This document shows positions 8,102 to 18,820 of a DNA stretch of 41,139 bases, piece after piece (position 1 is the stretch's first letter; each line of letters opens with the position of its first letter). Origin of the DNA: Pyrenophora tritici-repentis (taxonomy: Eukaryota; Ascomycota; Dothideomycetes; Pleosporales; Pleosporaceae); the NCBI RefSeq assembly GCF_003171515.1, contig NW_027093988.1, positions 1 through 41,139 of the forward strand, written 5' to 3'. Both the position numbers and the translations under genes were made by a program. Below the pieces are notes generated by a model. That model made no database searches. It saw only the letters and a program-made list of their open reading frames with translations, and was not told the DNA's origin.

Positions 8102-9163
8102 ACTCTGCGAGAAGCTCTTCCCCCATAACATCCGTTACGGCGTCGAGAGCAGCGGTAAGAGCCTCCTTAGAGGATGCAAGCAGGAATGCCTGCAAGGATA
8201 AATTGATAATATGACCGATACATCGGATACGGCGCTCTTTAGCAGTAAATTTAACCTTGTTAATATTAGCACCATCGCGTAACTTAAGCAGCGAAGGCCG
8301 ATTTTTATATTAAAAGCCATGCTTACGTTGTGCTTAGTTCGAAGGAGGGTTTCAAGATGCTCCAAACAGGTATCGTTAGATGTTGCGTTATCACCCGTAT
8401 GCCAGCCAACTCTAGACTGTATCCCATATTCCTCGAGGGTTTGAAGAAGTAAGTGCGCTTGCTGTTCTCCAGAGTGGCTGTAACGACATTCTGGCAGTCC
8501 TAAAAGAGCCTTCTGAAGCTTATATTCGTGATCGACCCACTGTGCGCATACAGCAAGGAGAGATGAACGGAACGGTGATGTCCAGAGATCGGTTGATATG
8601 TGGATAGGACTCACAGCCGTCGATAAGCTGCCTTTAATTACATGGCCTTTATAAAGCTGATAATTCGAGGCGATAAGACGTACGGCTGTACGTCGACTTG
8701 TGATAAGCTGGTCTTCAATAAATGGATTGCAAGCAAGCGCTAGATCCCTCATTTCAGACCATTCGATTGATGAAAAGGCTATTCGACGTCGAGTCAGAAG
8801 ACCGACAAGCGCATCGCGATACCCTTGTTCATTGAAGGCGTTGCGGATAATTGTCTGATCAGAGACAGTCCTAAACACTGAAGTGATAGCTGGTTGCGAC
8901 GACGAAGAAGAAGTTTGCGAGGGCTGAGAAGACTCTGACGTTGTATGATATGCTAGAACATGGTGGATAGAGTTTACTCGGTGACTGCTAAACCATGAGC
9001 GACAGCGTTTGCACACATACTGCTTTTTCAAACGCTGGCGCTTTGCATTGCTGGTGTTACAGACAGTTTCGGTTCGTATAACAGCGTCAAAGTGTGGCGG
9101 CGTTGCGGGTCTTCGCGACGGTGGCGTTGATATCGCACTTGCTGACAAGGTATTCGATGACAT
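8102..9163 (-). pseudogene. hAT1 transposase, N-terminal part
   Basis: The frame starts at 9163 with a Ser/Thr-rich leader, then a BED-type zinc finger (YVCKRCRSWFSSH...HHVLAYH). The catalytic core follows with HISTDLWTSPFRSSL (first acidic residue) and GDNATSNDTCLEHL (second). An intron with donor GTAAGC lies near 8317. After it the frame gives RRIRCIGHIINLSLQAFLLA, the standard hAT motif around the conserved CxxH. The 5' end of copia-1 interrupts the gene at 8101. The rest of the coding region lies at 1396-2836. Confidence 0.85.
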
Positions 9164-9272
9164 AACGATAATAGATGCTATAGATAATGGATTTGTTGAG
9201 ATTTCAGGTTAGTGGGAGTGGTTGCAGAGTTTTTGAGATGCAAAGGTGGGGTGCTTGGCGCCAAGCCTCTTA

Positions 9273-9388
9273 TAGCGTTTTTAAATCGTTCACGCGTTTA
9301 AGGATTTTCTTAAACGCGTGAACAGTTTAAGCTGTTAAAGCGTTTTAAAACGTTTTAAGCTAAAACGTTTTACGCAAACGCGTTAAGC
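9273..9388. repeat. hAT1 subterminal repeat region, right
   Basis: The sequence is AT-rich and crowded with AAACGCGTGAAC, GTTTTAAAACGTTTTAAG and AAACGCGTT motifs in both orientations. It mirrors the array inside the left end. It probably contains transposase-binding sites and the transposase promoter. Confidence 0.7.
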
Positions 9389-9400
9389 TGCCCATGTATG

Positions 9401-10680
9401 CGTGCCGAACACATTGAGAGGTCTCCAATATGTTAGGAGAGCGTAGATCTGCTGTTGAAGACGGAAGAAGAAGTTTGTGCAACACAAAACAAGTGAGGTC
9501 GTGAAGATCGGTTGTCGACAAGTGGTGCTGGCGAAACAGATTGCGGAGCCGAAAGAATACGCCTCCTACTAGAGGGTCAAGTTGCAGATCGACCAGATAT
9601 GGCGGAATTTGATCCTGGGAAGTCGTTGCTTCAAGCCACTGTGGAATGGGAGCTATCGCGTCTCCAACACTAAAATCATCTTGCACGTCGAATTGCGGAA
9701 TTTGTGTGAGTATCAATAATACCCTATCATATAATGTTAGCAGCTAAGGGAACCTCAACCTTCTCATGGAGGATACATACCAAGACACCATGCGCGCTGT
9801 GAGTGGACTAGTGAGTTTCAATAGCTGTATACCTCCTCTGGATTGCACCATTCCCTTGACACCATCAATATGCATTTTGGCGGCATCGATGTGACGTTTG
9901 CCATACTGACATGATGAGTCAGCCAATTTTGCAAAGTCCTCTCGAGCTCTAAACAAGAGGACATACCTCGATAGCGGCCAGGGTGACTACGGAATCCATG
10001 GTCTCGTCTTTGTATCGCAGCAACGGATTCTCTACGCGCTGTCTCACCAATGATACAGAGTCATTCATCAGGATTTCCGAGTTCAAGAAACCCCTCTGGG
10101 CCTTCAACTCCAGATCCAAACAGGCAGTTTGGAGAGAGACATGGAATAAAGCTGGGTCACCGAGCGCGAGTGGCCACCATGACACGACGAACGGGTTGGA
10201 TGACATGTCCGGATCCAACGGGTAGTATTGAAACGTGATATCCGAGAGGACTAGTAGTATTTGTCTAAGCTAAAATAGGTTGTCTTACATTCGGGAGCAC
10301 TTACAATGTTGCATAAGTTGCTGTACATAGGCTCGCGGTAGTCTCGTGTTCGGATACGAGTCAAACGGATCGAAAGAATTGCTTACTATAGTCTCCTGAA
10401 ACATATCAAACGGTAAAGCAATACTGCCATCATTGGCAGCCTTTCCTGAGTAGGTAGTCGAATTCGGCCCGGTGGACGTGGACGTTAGCGGCTCATTCGC
10501 GTAGACACAGTCGGTAGCCTTCCTCTTCAGACATCGTGTGCACGGCACGCGAAGATCGCAGCTTGCCTTTGCTTTTGCGCAACGATCACAGGATCTCCTA
10601 AGCGTCCGGCGCATCATGGATGGGATGAAACGTTTGTGGAGAAGACAGCGTTCGTGGGTGGTAGTTGCCGGCCGGCCCAT
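9401..10680 (-). pseudogene. Zn2Cys6 fungal transcription factor, 5' part, split by hAT1
   Basis: The protein starts at 10680, or at the Met-Met at 10617. A Zn2Cys6 binuclear cluster follows at once: RRSCDRCAKAKASCDLRVPCTRCLKRKATDC. The rest resembles the fungal-specific transcription factor domain (Fungal_trans_2 type), with QYYPLDPDMSSNPFVVSWWP, KRHIDAAKMHIDGVKGMVQSRGG and VSWVLLILTQIPQFDVQDDF across exons. Introns with GT-AG ends are 10304-10251, 9966-9906 and 9780-9724, all 54-61 bp, and each keeps frame. Exon 4 is interrupted at 9401-9408 by hAT1; the remainder is at 897-1253. The gene would encode a pathway-specific regulator, but as it stands it could make only a truncated protein with the DNA-binding domain. 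Its target is unknown; the neighbouring tyrosinase is a candidate by position only. Confidence 0.85.
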
Positions 10681-10882
10681 TGAGGATAGCGTCGGGGACG
10701 GCGCAGGCTCCTACTGTCTTGGCGGTCGACAGAACGTGCCATGGGAGGGCAAAACAACACATCCATCTATCCAACTTTTTACCAGGTAAATCCTCCAAGA
10801 GCGGCTTACTGTCTCACCTCGTCACGATGTCAACTCAACATTGAATGCGGCCAGTAAACGACCCGCGCACCAGAGCCCAACT
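10681..10882. other. Intergenic, probable promoter of the regulator
   Basis: About 200 bp lies between the regulator start and hAT2. It would contain the minus-strand promoter. I see no tyrosinase 5' exon here, although the truncated tyrosinase resumes on the other side of hAT2. Confidence 0.4.
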
Positions 10883-13613
10883 CAGTGATCGGAATGGTCT
10901 GGTCTGACTTGGTCTTGGTCTGGTCTAGACCGCCAAGACTTGGTCTGGTCTGGCGATTTTTTGAGACCGTGGTCGGACCGGTCTAGATGATCGGACCGGT
11001 CCGGCTATAAATAGGTCCACGTGACTAGATCTTAGACTAATCTAGCCAGAAAATTTAGCACAATATGAGTCATTAAGATCAAGGTAAGTCTTCTACTTAC
11101 ATAGAACAATCAAGTCCTTAACAACCTACTTATATACTATTGTTATGGAGCCTTCAACACCAACCTCACCGTCCCCATCGAATATTATAAGACTAGATTT
11201 AACGTCTCTTACTCCATCTCCTATCCCCACGTCATCACCCACCCCTATACTATCACCCACTCCTATTCAATATCACGAATCTCCAGATGAGTTCGTGCAG
11301 GGCGGTATCACGTACGTGAAACGTGCAATAATTGCAAGGAAGGATTTCCGTCAAGGTACATCACACATCTGGAAGTACGGACTCCAATACATTCGAGATA
11401 GCGATAAGAAAGAGGTGTATTACTGCCATGAGTGCAGGGTTGGGAAGAGCAAGCAAGAGTTGTTTGTCATCAATGGCACTTCTAGGATCCGGAATCACCT
11501 GGAACAGAAGCACCAGATTGATCCCCAGAGTGGCATCAAGCGAAAGGGTTCTGTACGGAAGTCTATAATCGACCAGCAAAAGGATGGGGCTGCTTCCAGC
11601 ACCTTTTTCTAGAAGGAGTCAGTAGAGAAGTTTAAAGAGCTTCTAATTCGTTGGATTGTGTACTGCCATATCGCCTTCTTTCAATTAGAGAACCAGTACT
11701 TTCGTGAACTACTCCTCTTTTTAAATCCGGCACTACTCAACCACCTCCCGAAGGCTGCGAAGACTATCCGAAGCTGGGTAATGAATGCATTCATATCGAA
11801 GAAGCAACAGCTTAGGGAGGACCTACACCATTCACGGAGTAGGATCTCTATCTCCTTTGATCTCTGGACTTCACCAAACCCTTACGCTATCCTAGGCGTC
11901 GTCGCTATGTGGATTGATACTACCGGCATGCGACGTGTTACCGCTTTAGGTATGCGACGTATATACGGCGAACATACTGGAGAGAATCTTGGATCGGTGG
12001 TCCTTGAATTGCTGGAAGAATACGACATTAGCGGAGATCAGATTGGATACTTTATGCTGGATAATGCCTCGGCAAATGATACCGCTGTTGAGTTTATACT
12101 CAAGGATCTCTGCCCATGGATGAAGTCAAAACAACGTCGTCATCGCCGGCTGCGTTGCTTGGGCCATGTCATCAACCTCTGTTGCCAGGCGTTCCTTATG
12201 GGGCGAAACTGTGAGAAGTATCTTGCGAAGCTGGAGAAGCATCATCAACGTGGCGACTATACGAAGGTGGAAGAGCTCTGGAAGAAGTTCGGATGTTTGG
12301 GTCGTCTTCACAACCTGGTGCGATACATCAGGCTTACTCCACAACGGCGTGAGGAGTTTGCTACAATTATTATCGGCGGAGATCTTTCGCAATTCGACGG
12401 GCTTGAGCTTATCCAGAACAACTCGACCCGCTGGAACTCATGGTTTTATTCGATTACACGTGCATTAAATGTTCGAGAACGTTTAGAGCTCTTCTCGGCT
12501 CGTCATGTACCTGGAAAGGGCTCCGTAGGGATCGCGAACTTTAAGCTTGATGGACAGCACTGGTTTGAGCTTGAAAAGATTGAACTCGCTCTCAAAGACT
12601 TCTATGCTGCAACTTTGCTTTCTGAAGGTAAGAAGACGTCACTTGCGGACTGGTTTTCAACTTTGGACTGCCTTCTCCGGGAGATAAGCGAGACGAAGGA
12701 TCACTACCACGACATCCACACTGAGGACGATAACAACTTTACATGGAAGTACCTTCAAGGCTGCGCTGATGCTGCTTGGTTAAAGTGCGTTGAGTACTAT
12801 AACAATCAGCAGCTGAATTGGCAAAATCGATTCCCTGAAGATACTGACCTTCCACCGGCATATTATGCGGCTCAAATCCTTGATCCATATCGCAAGTGGG
12901 GATGGTTCAGGCAAGAGTGGGTTCTTCATGGCGACGAAGAGAAGAAGAGGTGGTTTGAAAACGCACAATTAGCGGTGAAGCATCTCTGGGAGACAGAGTA
13001 TAAGGGAAGGTACCCTGTCGAGATGCTGCCACCACCAGCCAGGAAGGAGAGAGATCCTGACCCAGCATTTGATCGCCAGCGGGAACATAAGCGCATTCGA
13101 ATAGACGCTCCAGTTTCTACAACTGATTTGTATGAACAATACATCTCTACTGACCGGCTTCATAACGAAGAGGCAGGTTGCAATGAGGCTATTGCGTACT
13201 GGCTATCTCGCTACGACTCCCAACGAGATCTCGCTCGCTTCGCTCTAGACATGTTTGCGATCTCGCCTATGTCGGATGAATGCGAACGTCTTTTTAGTAG
13301 CGCGAAGCTTACTATCGTCGATCGCCGTGGTAGGCTGAAGGCAGATATTATAGAAGCGTGCGAGTGTCTCCGGGCCTGGTATGGAAAGCCCCAAGCTGAG
13401 GGGAACAGCGATATCGAGGATAGTGAGAACGAAGACGACTAGATTGACAGTCAGTAGTAAAACACATTTCCTCGGCTTCCTTCTTTGCTTCAGCCTCATT
13501 CTTGGCGGTCTTGTTGGTCGGACCGGTCTGGTCGGACCGGTCCTTATGTAAGCACCTGGTCTGGTCTGGTCTGTACCCTCAGACCAGACCAGACCAGACC
13601 ATTCCGATCACTG
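10883..13613 (+). mobile_element. hAT transposon hAT2
   Basis: Perfect terminal inverted repeats of 24 bp begin CAGTGATCGGAATGGTCTGG at 10883-10906 and complement at 13590-13613. Both ends carry subterminal GGTCTGGTC and GGACCGGTC repeats in both orientations. The element is 2.73 kb with one transposase gene on the plus strand. The 8 bases outside the ends differ (GCCCAACT on the left, CTTGTGCG on the right), so there is no target duplication. Either one flank was lost by rearrangement or the ends come from two different insertions. Confidence 0.9.
11145..13442 (+). pseudogene. hAT2 transposase, one in-frame amber stop
   Basis: From the ATG at 11145 the frame has a Pro/Ser/Thr-rich leader, then a BED-type finger (YYCHECRVGKSK ... 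RNHLEQKH). A TAG at 11610-11612 interrupts it after 155 codons, but the same frame then runs on to 13442, giving about 765 residues in all. The second part contains SISFDLWTSPNPYAILGV, GYFMLDNASANDTAVEF, RRLRCLGHVINLCCQAFL, NNSTRWNSWFYSI and the C-terminal SDECERLFSSAKLTI with the last catalytic Glu. All hAT landmarks are in place. Only the single stop appears to inactivate it, and a CAG-to-TAG transition would be the simplest cause. Readthrough is possible but the context TAG-AAG is not a known leaky one. Confidence 0.85.
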
Positions 13614-14738
13614 CTTGTGCGAAAGGAATGGTAAGCAAAGCCACGACATACACTGTCATCAAGGGAAACAGCAATTCCTAACATTACCAAAGGGGATCAT
13701 TGCCTCGGGCCGAGAAACTGGACTATATCGATGCCGTTCACTGTCTTGCCAAATTGCCGTCAAAAACTCCTGCTTCCATTGCGCCTGGCGCAAAGAGTCG
13801 ACTCGACGATCTTGTCGTGACTCACATTCAGCAAGTTCATACTATTCACGGAACAGCAAACTTCCTGGCCTGGCATCGGTATTACGTTTGGGCGTTTGGA
13901 AAGATGCTTCGCGAGGAATGCGGCTACAAGGGTCACCTACCATACTGGAACTGGGCTCACTATGCGCACGACCCCACGAGCGGCCCATTGCTGGATGGCA
14001 GCGACACCAGCTTGTCCGGAGATGGATCGTACCTCCCGGGGAGGAATTACTCGTGTATCGGGTCGACTACGGAAGGGTGCCAAGTTCGCCTCTATCCTGG
14101 TTCCGGAGGTGGCTGTGTTACCTCTGGTCCTTTCAAGGAGTAAGTTTTCTTCCTAAGGCACAACACGCTGCATGCGGCGAATTTGTTATCTAACATGCCT
14201 TTGCAGCTGGACGATCAACATGGGCCCGCGTGGATCCCTGATGAACGAGTATCTAAAGCCAAACCCGCAAGCCGATGGCATGGGCTATAACCCGCGCTGC
14301 CTTCGTCGCGACATCAATAGGGTAGCTGCCAACGCGACCAATGACTTTGAGGTCTCTTCTCTCATCAAGGGGAACAAAGACATTGCCAATTTCCAGGACG
14401 ACTGCCAGGGTCGATTTGAGCAAGGTCTCATGGGCGTACACGCTGCTGGCCACTACCAGATTGGTGGAGACGCTGGCTCGGATATCTACAACTCTCCTGC
14501 AGATCCGACTTTCTTCCTGCATCACGGAATGATTGATAGGGTGTGGTGGACGTGGCAAAACTTTGACATTGAGAGCAGACAGTATGCCATCGCTGGTCAA
14601 ACTTTGCTGGGCGGTGGTGGGCGGAATGGCACGCTCGACGATATCATCTCTTTGGGTGATTATGTTGGTGCACCCAACATTACTGTGCGGGAAGCTATGA
14701 ACACCCTCGACGGGCCGTTTTGCTATATATATGCCTAG
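13614..14738 (+). pseudogene. Tyrosinase, 5'-truncated at hAT2
   Basis: Tyrosinases are type-3 dicopper enzymes that oxidise phenols to quinones; short fungal ones like this are usually secreted. The remaining coding parts are 13614-13630, 13693-14139 and 14217-14738, with GT-AG introns 13631-13692 and 14140-14216. The N-terminal fragment reads LVRKEW, the usual start of the mature domain. CuA is visible in HIQQVHTIHGTANFLAWHRYY and CuB in GVHAAGHYQIGG with FFLHHGMIDRVWWTWQ, so all expected copper-binding His regions are present. The C-terminus GPFCYIYA is normal for the family. The start codon and signal peptide are missing: the coding sequence stops exactly at the right end of hAT2 and no matching 5' exon is present left of that element. 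The gene is probably dead unless a cryptic start is used. Confidence 0.85.
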
Positions 14739-14851
14739 ATATAGCCAGTCATGACAGGGGGATGAACGAATGCTTTGGTTGATTCTAACAAGTACCAATC
14801 TTTTTTTATGTAATTTAATACCATATTGCGAGTATACAAAAATTTAACGTT

Positions 14852-15930
14852 TCAAAGTCCACTCACATCCAACCTTGCAACTCTCCCACCCGATCCACTA
14901 GCCCAGCAGACGTCCTTTGAAACACACTCTACAGCATCAAATGTCCCATTGCCAATACCCATCCAATTCCTCCCCCATCAACAGTGAAGTCGCTCCCACT
15001 CGTCCCGACTGCAACTGCCATCTGCCGCCTGCCCGGAACCCAACTAGCACCCGAACGATAACCGGCCGGAAAAGACGATGCCCTATTCCAAGTAACCCCA
15101 CCATCGTTCGACCAAGACGCCGAGGCATTATTGGCATTCGGCTTTTCAAAGTCTCCGCCCACAGCAACACCATGCCAAGCATCACGGAACCTCACGGAGA
15201 AGACGCCTGCCGCGGCGCCTCCGGCAATCCTCGAGTCCGAAACGTTCCACCCGCCACTCACGCCATCCGACGTGGTGGTGGTGTAGAAGATACGTCCAGG
15301 ATCCACTCCGCCTGTAGTGACATACCACCGGCCCGCCGCAGCCTCAACGCACGTGCCACTCGCTGCAAAGCCAAACTCCCCCGGTAGTGCTGCGGGCATG
15401 CTACTATTGGAAACGACTGACCAGTGCGCCCCACCGTCCCATGTCTCGAGTAAACGGAATTTTCCATCTACAGGGTCGCTCATAGCGACGCCGTGGCCCT
15501 GTCGCCCCATTCTCTTCTCAAAAGCCATGCAGTCGTAGAATGCAGCTGCATTATCATTGACAAATGTGTTTTTCCAATTGACGCCGCCATCGGAAGTCTG
15601 GTAGATGCGCGATAGGTTTCCCTCGCCAATGGACAGAATGACGGCTGCGGAAGCGGAGAAAGCTTGGATATCGCGGAACTCGAAGTTTGAGGCGTTTTCG
15701 GACGCCAAGGGCGGAGAGACGTTGGTCCATGAAAGGCCGGCGTTGGTGCTGCGGAGTACGGTACCGGCAGTGCCTGATACCCAAACAACGTCCTCAGAGA
15801 TGGGTGAAAGTCCGCGGAATTGACTCGTGCTGTTTGTTGGCGTGAGGGTCCATGAGAGAGGCCTGTGCGGAAGCTTGGGATAGGCAACTACGAGCGAAGT
15901 AACGGATACCAAGACTGCGAGTAGCTGCAT
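14852..15930 (-). CDS. Secreted Asp-box (BNR) repeat protein, 3' frameshift
   Basis: The predicted product has about 358 residues and begins with a signal peptide (MQLLAVLVSVTSLVVAYP). It contains at least four Asp-box motifs (S/T-x-D/N-x-G-x-x-W): STNAGLSW, TSDGGVNW, TWDGGAHW and SNDGGVTW. Such repeats build a beta-propeller like those of sialidases and of photosystem II assembly factors. There is no sialidase active-site signature that I recognise, so the function is unknown; it resembles fungal secreted proteins named only for the repeat. The annotated frame would end at 14929, but the next frame carries the expected ending (WMGIGNGTFDAVECVSKDVCWASG ... to a stop at 14852). A single-base deletion next to a GGGGG run near 14978 explains the switch. 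It may be a real mutation or a sequence error. Confidence 0.75.
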
Positions 15931-16208
15931 CGTGAATCATGAAATCAATGTTGGGGTGACCCTTGGACAAGTCACGAGAAAAAGAACTGGGGTTCTGCAG
16001 GTACTTGTATACCTGCTGTGCTAATAGTTGCCCCACTTTAGCGAACGGTATTTAGCCTATATAGGAAGGAGCGATGCGGGCTCCCCAAAGGAGAAAGTAT
16101 CGACCCTGGCCTTGGTGATAGTGAGCCCTTCCAAAAATGTACTGTATCTGAGAGGTCAATTTGGAGGTAAAGGTTATAAGACATCCCGAATCCATTCATT
16201 TTCCAACG
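15931..16208. other. Intergenic between Asp-box gene and transporter
   Basis: About 280 bp holds the promoter of the minus-strand Asp-box gene and the 3' region of the minus-strand transporter. I see nothing else in it. Confidence 0.4.
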
Positions 16209-17685
16209 CTATTGTTTCATTGCGGCTTCGGTAGCCTTCAAAGCCCCAACTACAGCGAAACAAATCATGGGTGTAATTGCGTAACTGATCTATTGCATGT
16301 TAGTCTGGGTAGTACGACCCAAGATGCCCATGTACTTACAGTCAGGAATTTCGCGACAGTCATCTTCATGGTCTCCGCTGCGCCCGTCACATCCGTCAAG
16401 GCGACCAATATCATTGCCGGCGGTCCAGTCGGCATCAGCATCATCGTAAACCAGAGCATCGGATCAGTATCTAGCAACTTGGTCTTAGACGCAATTGCCC
16501 AGATAAGCGGGATACTTATCCTGATAAATGTTAACATATGAGATGCTCAGCTGTTTAGCACAATACGTACAAAGGCCAAATCACGAATCTCAACAAGCCG
16601 ACTAGTACCAAGCTAGACTTGTGCACATCGCCGCTATCCTCACCGCGCTTCATGCGTAACATACTCGTGCTGAGTTTTACCCCGACAACGATAATTTGCA
16701 TGGATGCGAAAAGCTCGCCTACATTCTTGATGGATGTGGTAAGCCAAGCGTTGAAATAACCACCTTCATGGCTAGGATTGAAAAAGAGGCGATGGAGAGC
16801 TGGGGTTAGACCAATGATAGTGCCAACGACAGCACCCAATAGGGGTGCATTAGCAAACTGCCATGTGATGTCGAGTACCTCCTGGAGCCAAGGCGGCAAG
16901 CCGTTGTACCAGTCCCGCGTCTTAAGATACCCCTTCTTTTCAATACCATTGGTAGCTTTGACAATTCGATGTGGAAGGAGCGAAGTCTCCTCATTCACAA
17001 TCCCGTCCGGTCCACGCTCGATATCACCGCTTTCACCAACCGCTTGTTCATCATGTCCGTCCGTGTCATTATCTCCCTCATGGTCGTCAGGTACGTCCTC
17101 GTCACCTGGTCTCAGCAGCCTAGGCCCAAGCGCAAAAGTAAGCGAATCGTTGATCATGGCGTTCACCAAAAAGTATGACTCGGCACGATACATTGCTGCG
17201 CTTGCCGACTCTCCATTGATCAGTATCGAATCGAGAATATGCGTCTGTTTCAGCGATTGTATAAGAAGAAGCGGTAGCGAGGTTGTATTGTTGAAAGCTA
17301 CGGCTGGCGCTACCCAGTTTGGGAGCTTGAAGAAGCGCGTAAGGAGGCGACCGATGAGGATGGAGAAGAGCGGATACGATATTGACCATACTGGTTTTCT
17401 TTGTAAGTACCGTGCCCCCTGAATATCCAAGAGCGCAATGAACTTACTCAAGATAGGTACATATCGAACTCCGGTATCTTGATGCAAGTTTGATCCGATC
17501 TTATATATTAACAATGCAGGTAGAAACATGCGAACGCATAGCTTCGACACCTCTTTTGCCGAGCTCGGCGACAACAGATTACATTGCGCTGCAGCAACGC
17601 CAAATCCGATCGTCAAGAGAATTGAAATCGAAGCCTGTATCGCACCCGTGAATGGTGGAAGGAGTTCAGAAACGGAAATACCCAT
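16209..17685 (-). CDS. PIN/auxin-efflux-like membrane transport protein
   Basis: The family (Mem_trans, PF03547 type) comprises ten-helix membrane carriers; fungal members are of uncertain substrate and are often in the ER membrane. The N-terminus has helix FTGAIQASISILLTIGFGVA followed by CVRMFLPALLIYKIG. KLPNWVAPAVAFNNTTSLPLLLIQSL is a family hallmark. A long hydrophilic acidic loop (EDVPDDHEGDNDTDGHDEQ) separates the two helical halves. Introns 16570-16521 and 16339-16290 connect to the conserved TDPMLWFTMMLMPTGPPAMIL and to the C-terminus ending at 16209. A 49-bp intron-like insert near 17443-17395 (GTAAGT ... ACAAAG) interrupts the usual sequence; the frame is open through it, but splicing would shift the frame, so the true structure there is unclear. 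Confidence 0.82.
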
Positions 17686-18602
17686 GGTGAGAAGATCAAC
17701 GTCGAGTATGGTGTGCTAGAAGGGCGGCTGTGTGGTGGATGATGCGAATCGGTACACTAGTGTTCTTGGACGACGATGAATGCTCAACTGGGCCTTAAGT
17801 ACGGGGCCAGGGAAGCGGATCCTACCATTGCCATCGCTGCTGTCTCACACGCGACACAAGCCGCGTTCTTGGACAATGACGTCGCTACAGCGGGGCGACG
17901 TTCAAGACGCCAATCCCACACCGTTGCGCTATCCAACGGCCAAATCTATCTTTTCCATGTCCCACGGCTGGACACATTCCCCCGCATATTGTTTCGGCAT
18001 CTAATCACGCATTGTCGACTCTGTAGATCTGGTTTGGAACGAGTTTGCGAGATGGCGATGATGAAGTTTGGGGGGATACAGGAGGTGTTCCGAGGAGCTT
18101 GAGCCGATACAATCATGCTAGTATGGGCTTAGTCATTGTGCCATCATCAACGACAAACAATGGCATCGTTGCTCAGAACGCAAAGCGTCATGTTAGCATA
18201 TTTTTTAGTCAAATAAATGAGATATCTTGAGGTTCAAGATGAAGAAACACAGAAGGGAAGAAGACGTGTCACTCCGCGGGTAAGGGAGAAACCGCGCTTT
18301 CTACTAACATCACGTTCTCGGACCAAACTGAAGTACTATTCATTACATGATTTTGACGAGAGCTCTACCGAGATTTCTCACTCTTACCTCATATTGCGCA
18401 CTAACATCGTCCGGATGCCAATGAAATGACGACTACCTCGACACTCACATGACTATGACAGGTTGTGCTTCACGTGATGGCTAATCAACAGCTTAGTAGG
18501 TAATATAATATTAATAATGGCTCGGAGACACCAAACCATCGCAGAAGGCGCTACTAATACTCACGGACAGACAAACCCCTTTGTATACTGCCGTACTCCT
18601 CC
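17686..18602. other. Intergenic, no convincing gene
   Basis: The first part should be the promoter of the minus-strand transporter. The open frames at 17776-18102 and 18217-18429 have no recognisable domain or codon bias. The stretch ends directly at the LTR of copia-2. Confidence 0.45.
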
Positions 18603-18766
18603 TGTCAGATTAGATGAGATATTGCACAAAAGTGATGGATGTTCATGATTGATTGTTTTGTTCTCTGTTCTAAGGTGCGCGCTGAGAGTTTTGTTCTGCT
18701 AAGACGCTAACCCATTATTAGCTAGCGGTGTCGGCACTTTCGGCTCGACACGCCTGCTATCTGACA
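18603..18766 (-). repeat. copia-2 3' LTR
   Basis: 164 bp, TGTCAG...CTGACA. It differs from the copia-1 LTRs at several positions, for example GATGAGATATTGC instead of GATAAGATATTGC. A minus-strand GAGGGGGTG purine tract adjoins it. Confidence 0.92.
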
Positions 18767-18820
18767 CACCCCCTCAGCTTGGAAGGCATATTGCAAGCTG
18801 CATAAACTGGTTGATCGATC

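Larger units (their letters stand above)
1254..9400 (-). mobile_element. hAT transposon (hAT1), with nested copia-1 and MITE
   Basis: The element is bounded by a perfect 12-bp terminal inverted repeat, CATACATGGGCA at 1254-1265 and its complement at 9389-9400, and by the 8-bp duplication CGTGCCGA. Inside each end lies AT-rich subterminal DNA full of AACG/CGTT palindromic motifs. It carries one transposase gene on the minus strand with BED finger, catalytic core and C-terminal dimerisation region. Without the copia (5.27 kb including duplication) and the MITE (136 bp including duplication) it would be about 2.7 kb, a normal size for a fungal hAT. It landed in exon 4 of a Zn2Cys6 regulator gene. 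The transposase is interrupted twice, so this copy cannot make its own enzyme, but its ends look usable in trans. Confidence 0.93.

Noticed and set aside
11604..11618. Programmed amber readthrough in hAT2 transposase
   Set aside because: The context TAG-AAG is not a known leaky one and only one copy is seen; a point mutation is simpler.
17776..18102. Plus-strand open frame of 108 codons upstream of the transporter
   Set aside because: It lies in the expected promoter region, has an overlapping frame of similar length and shows no family resemblance.
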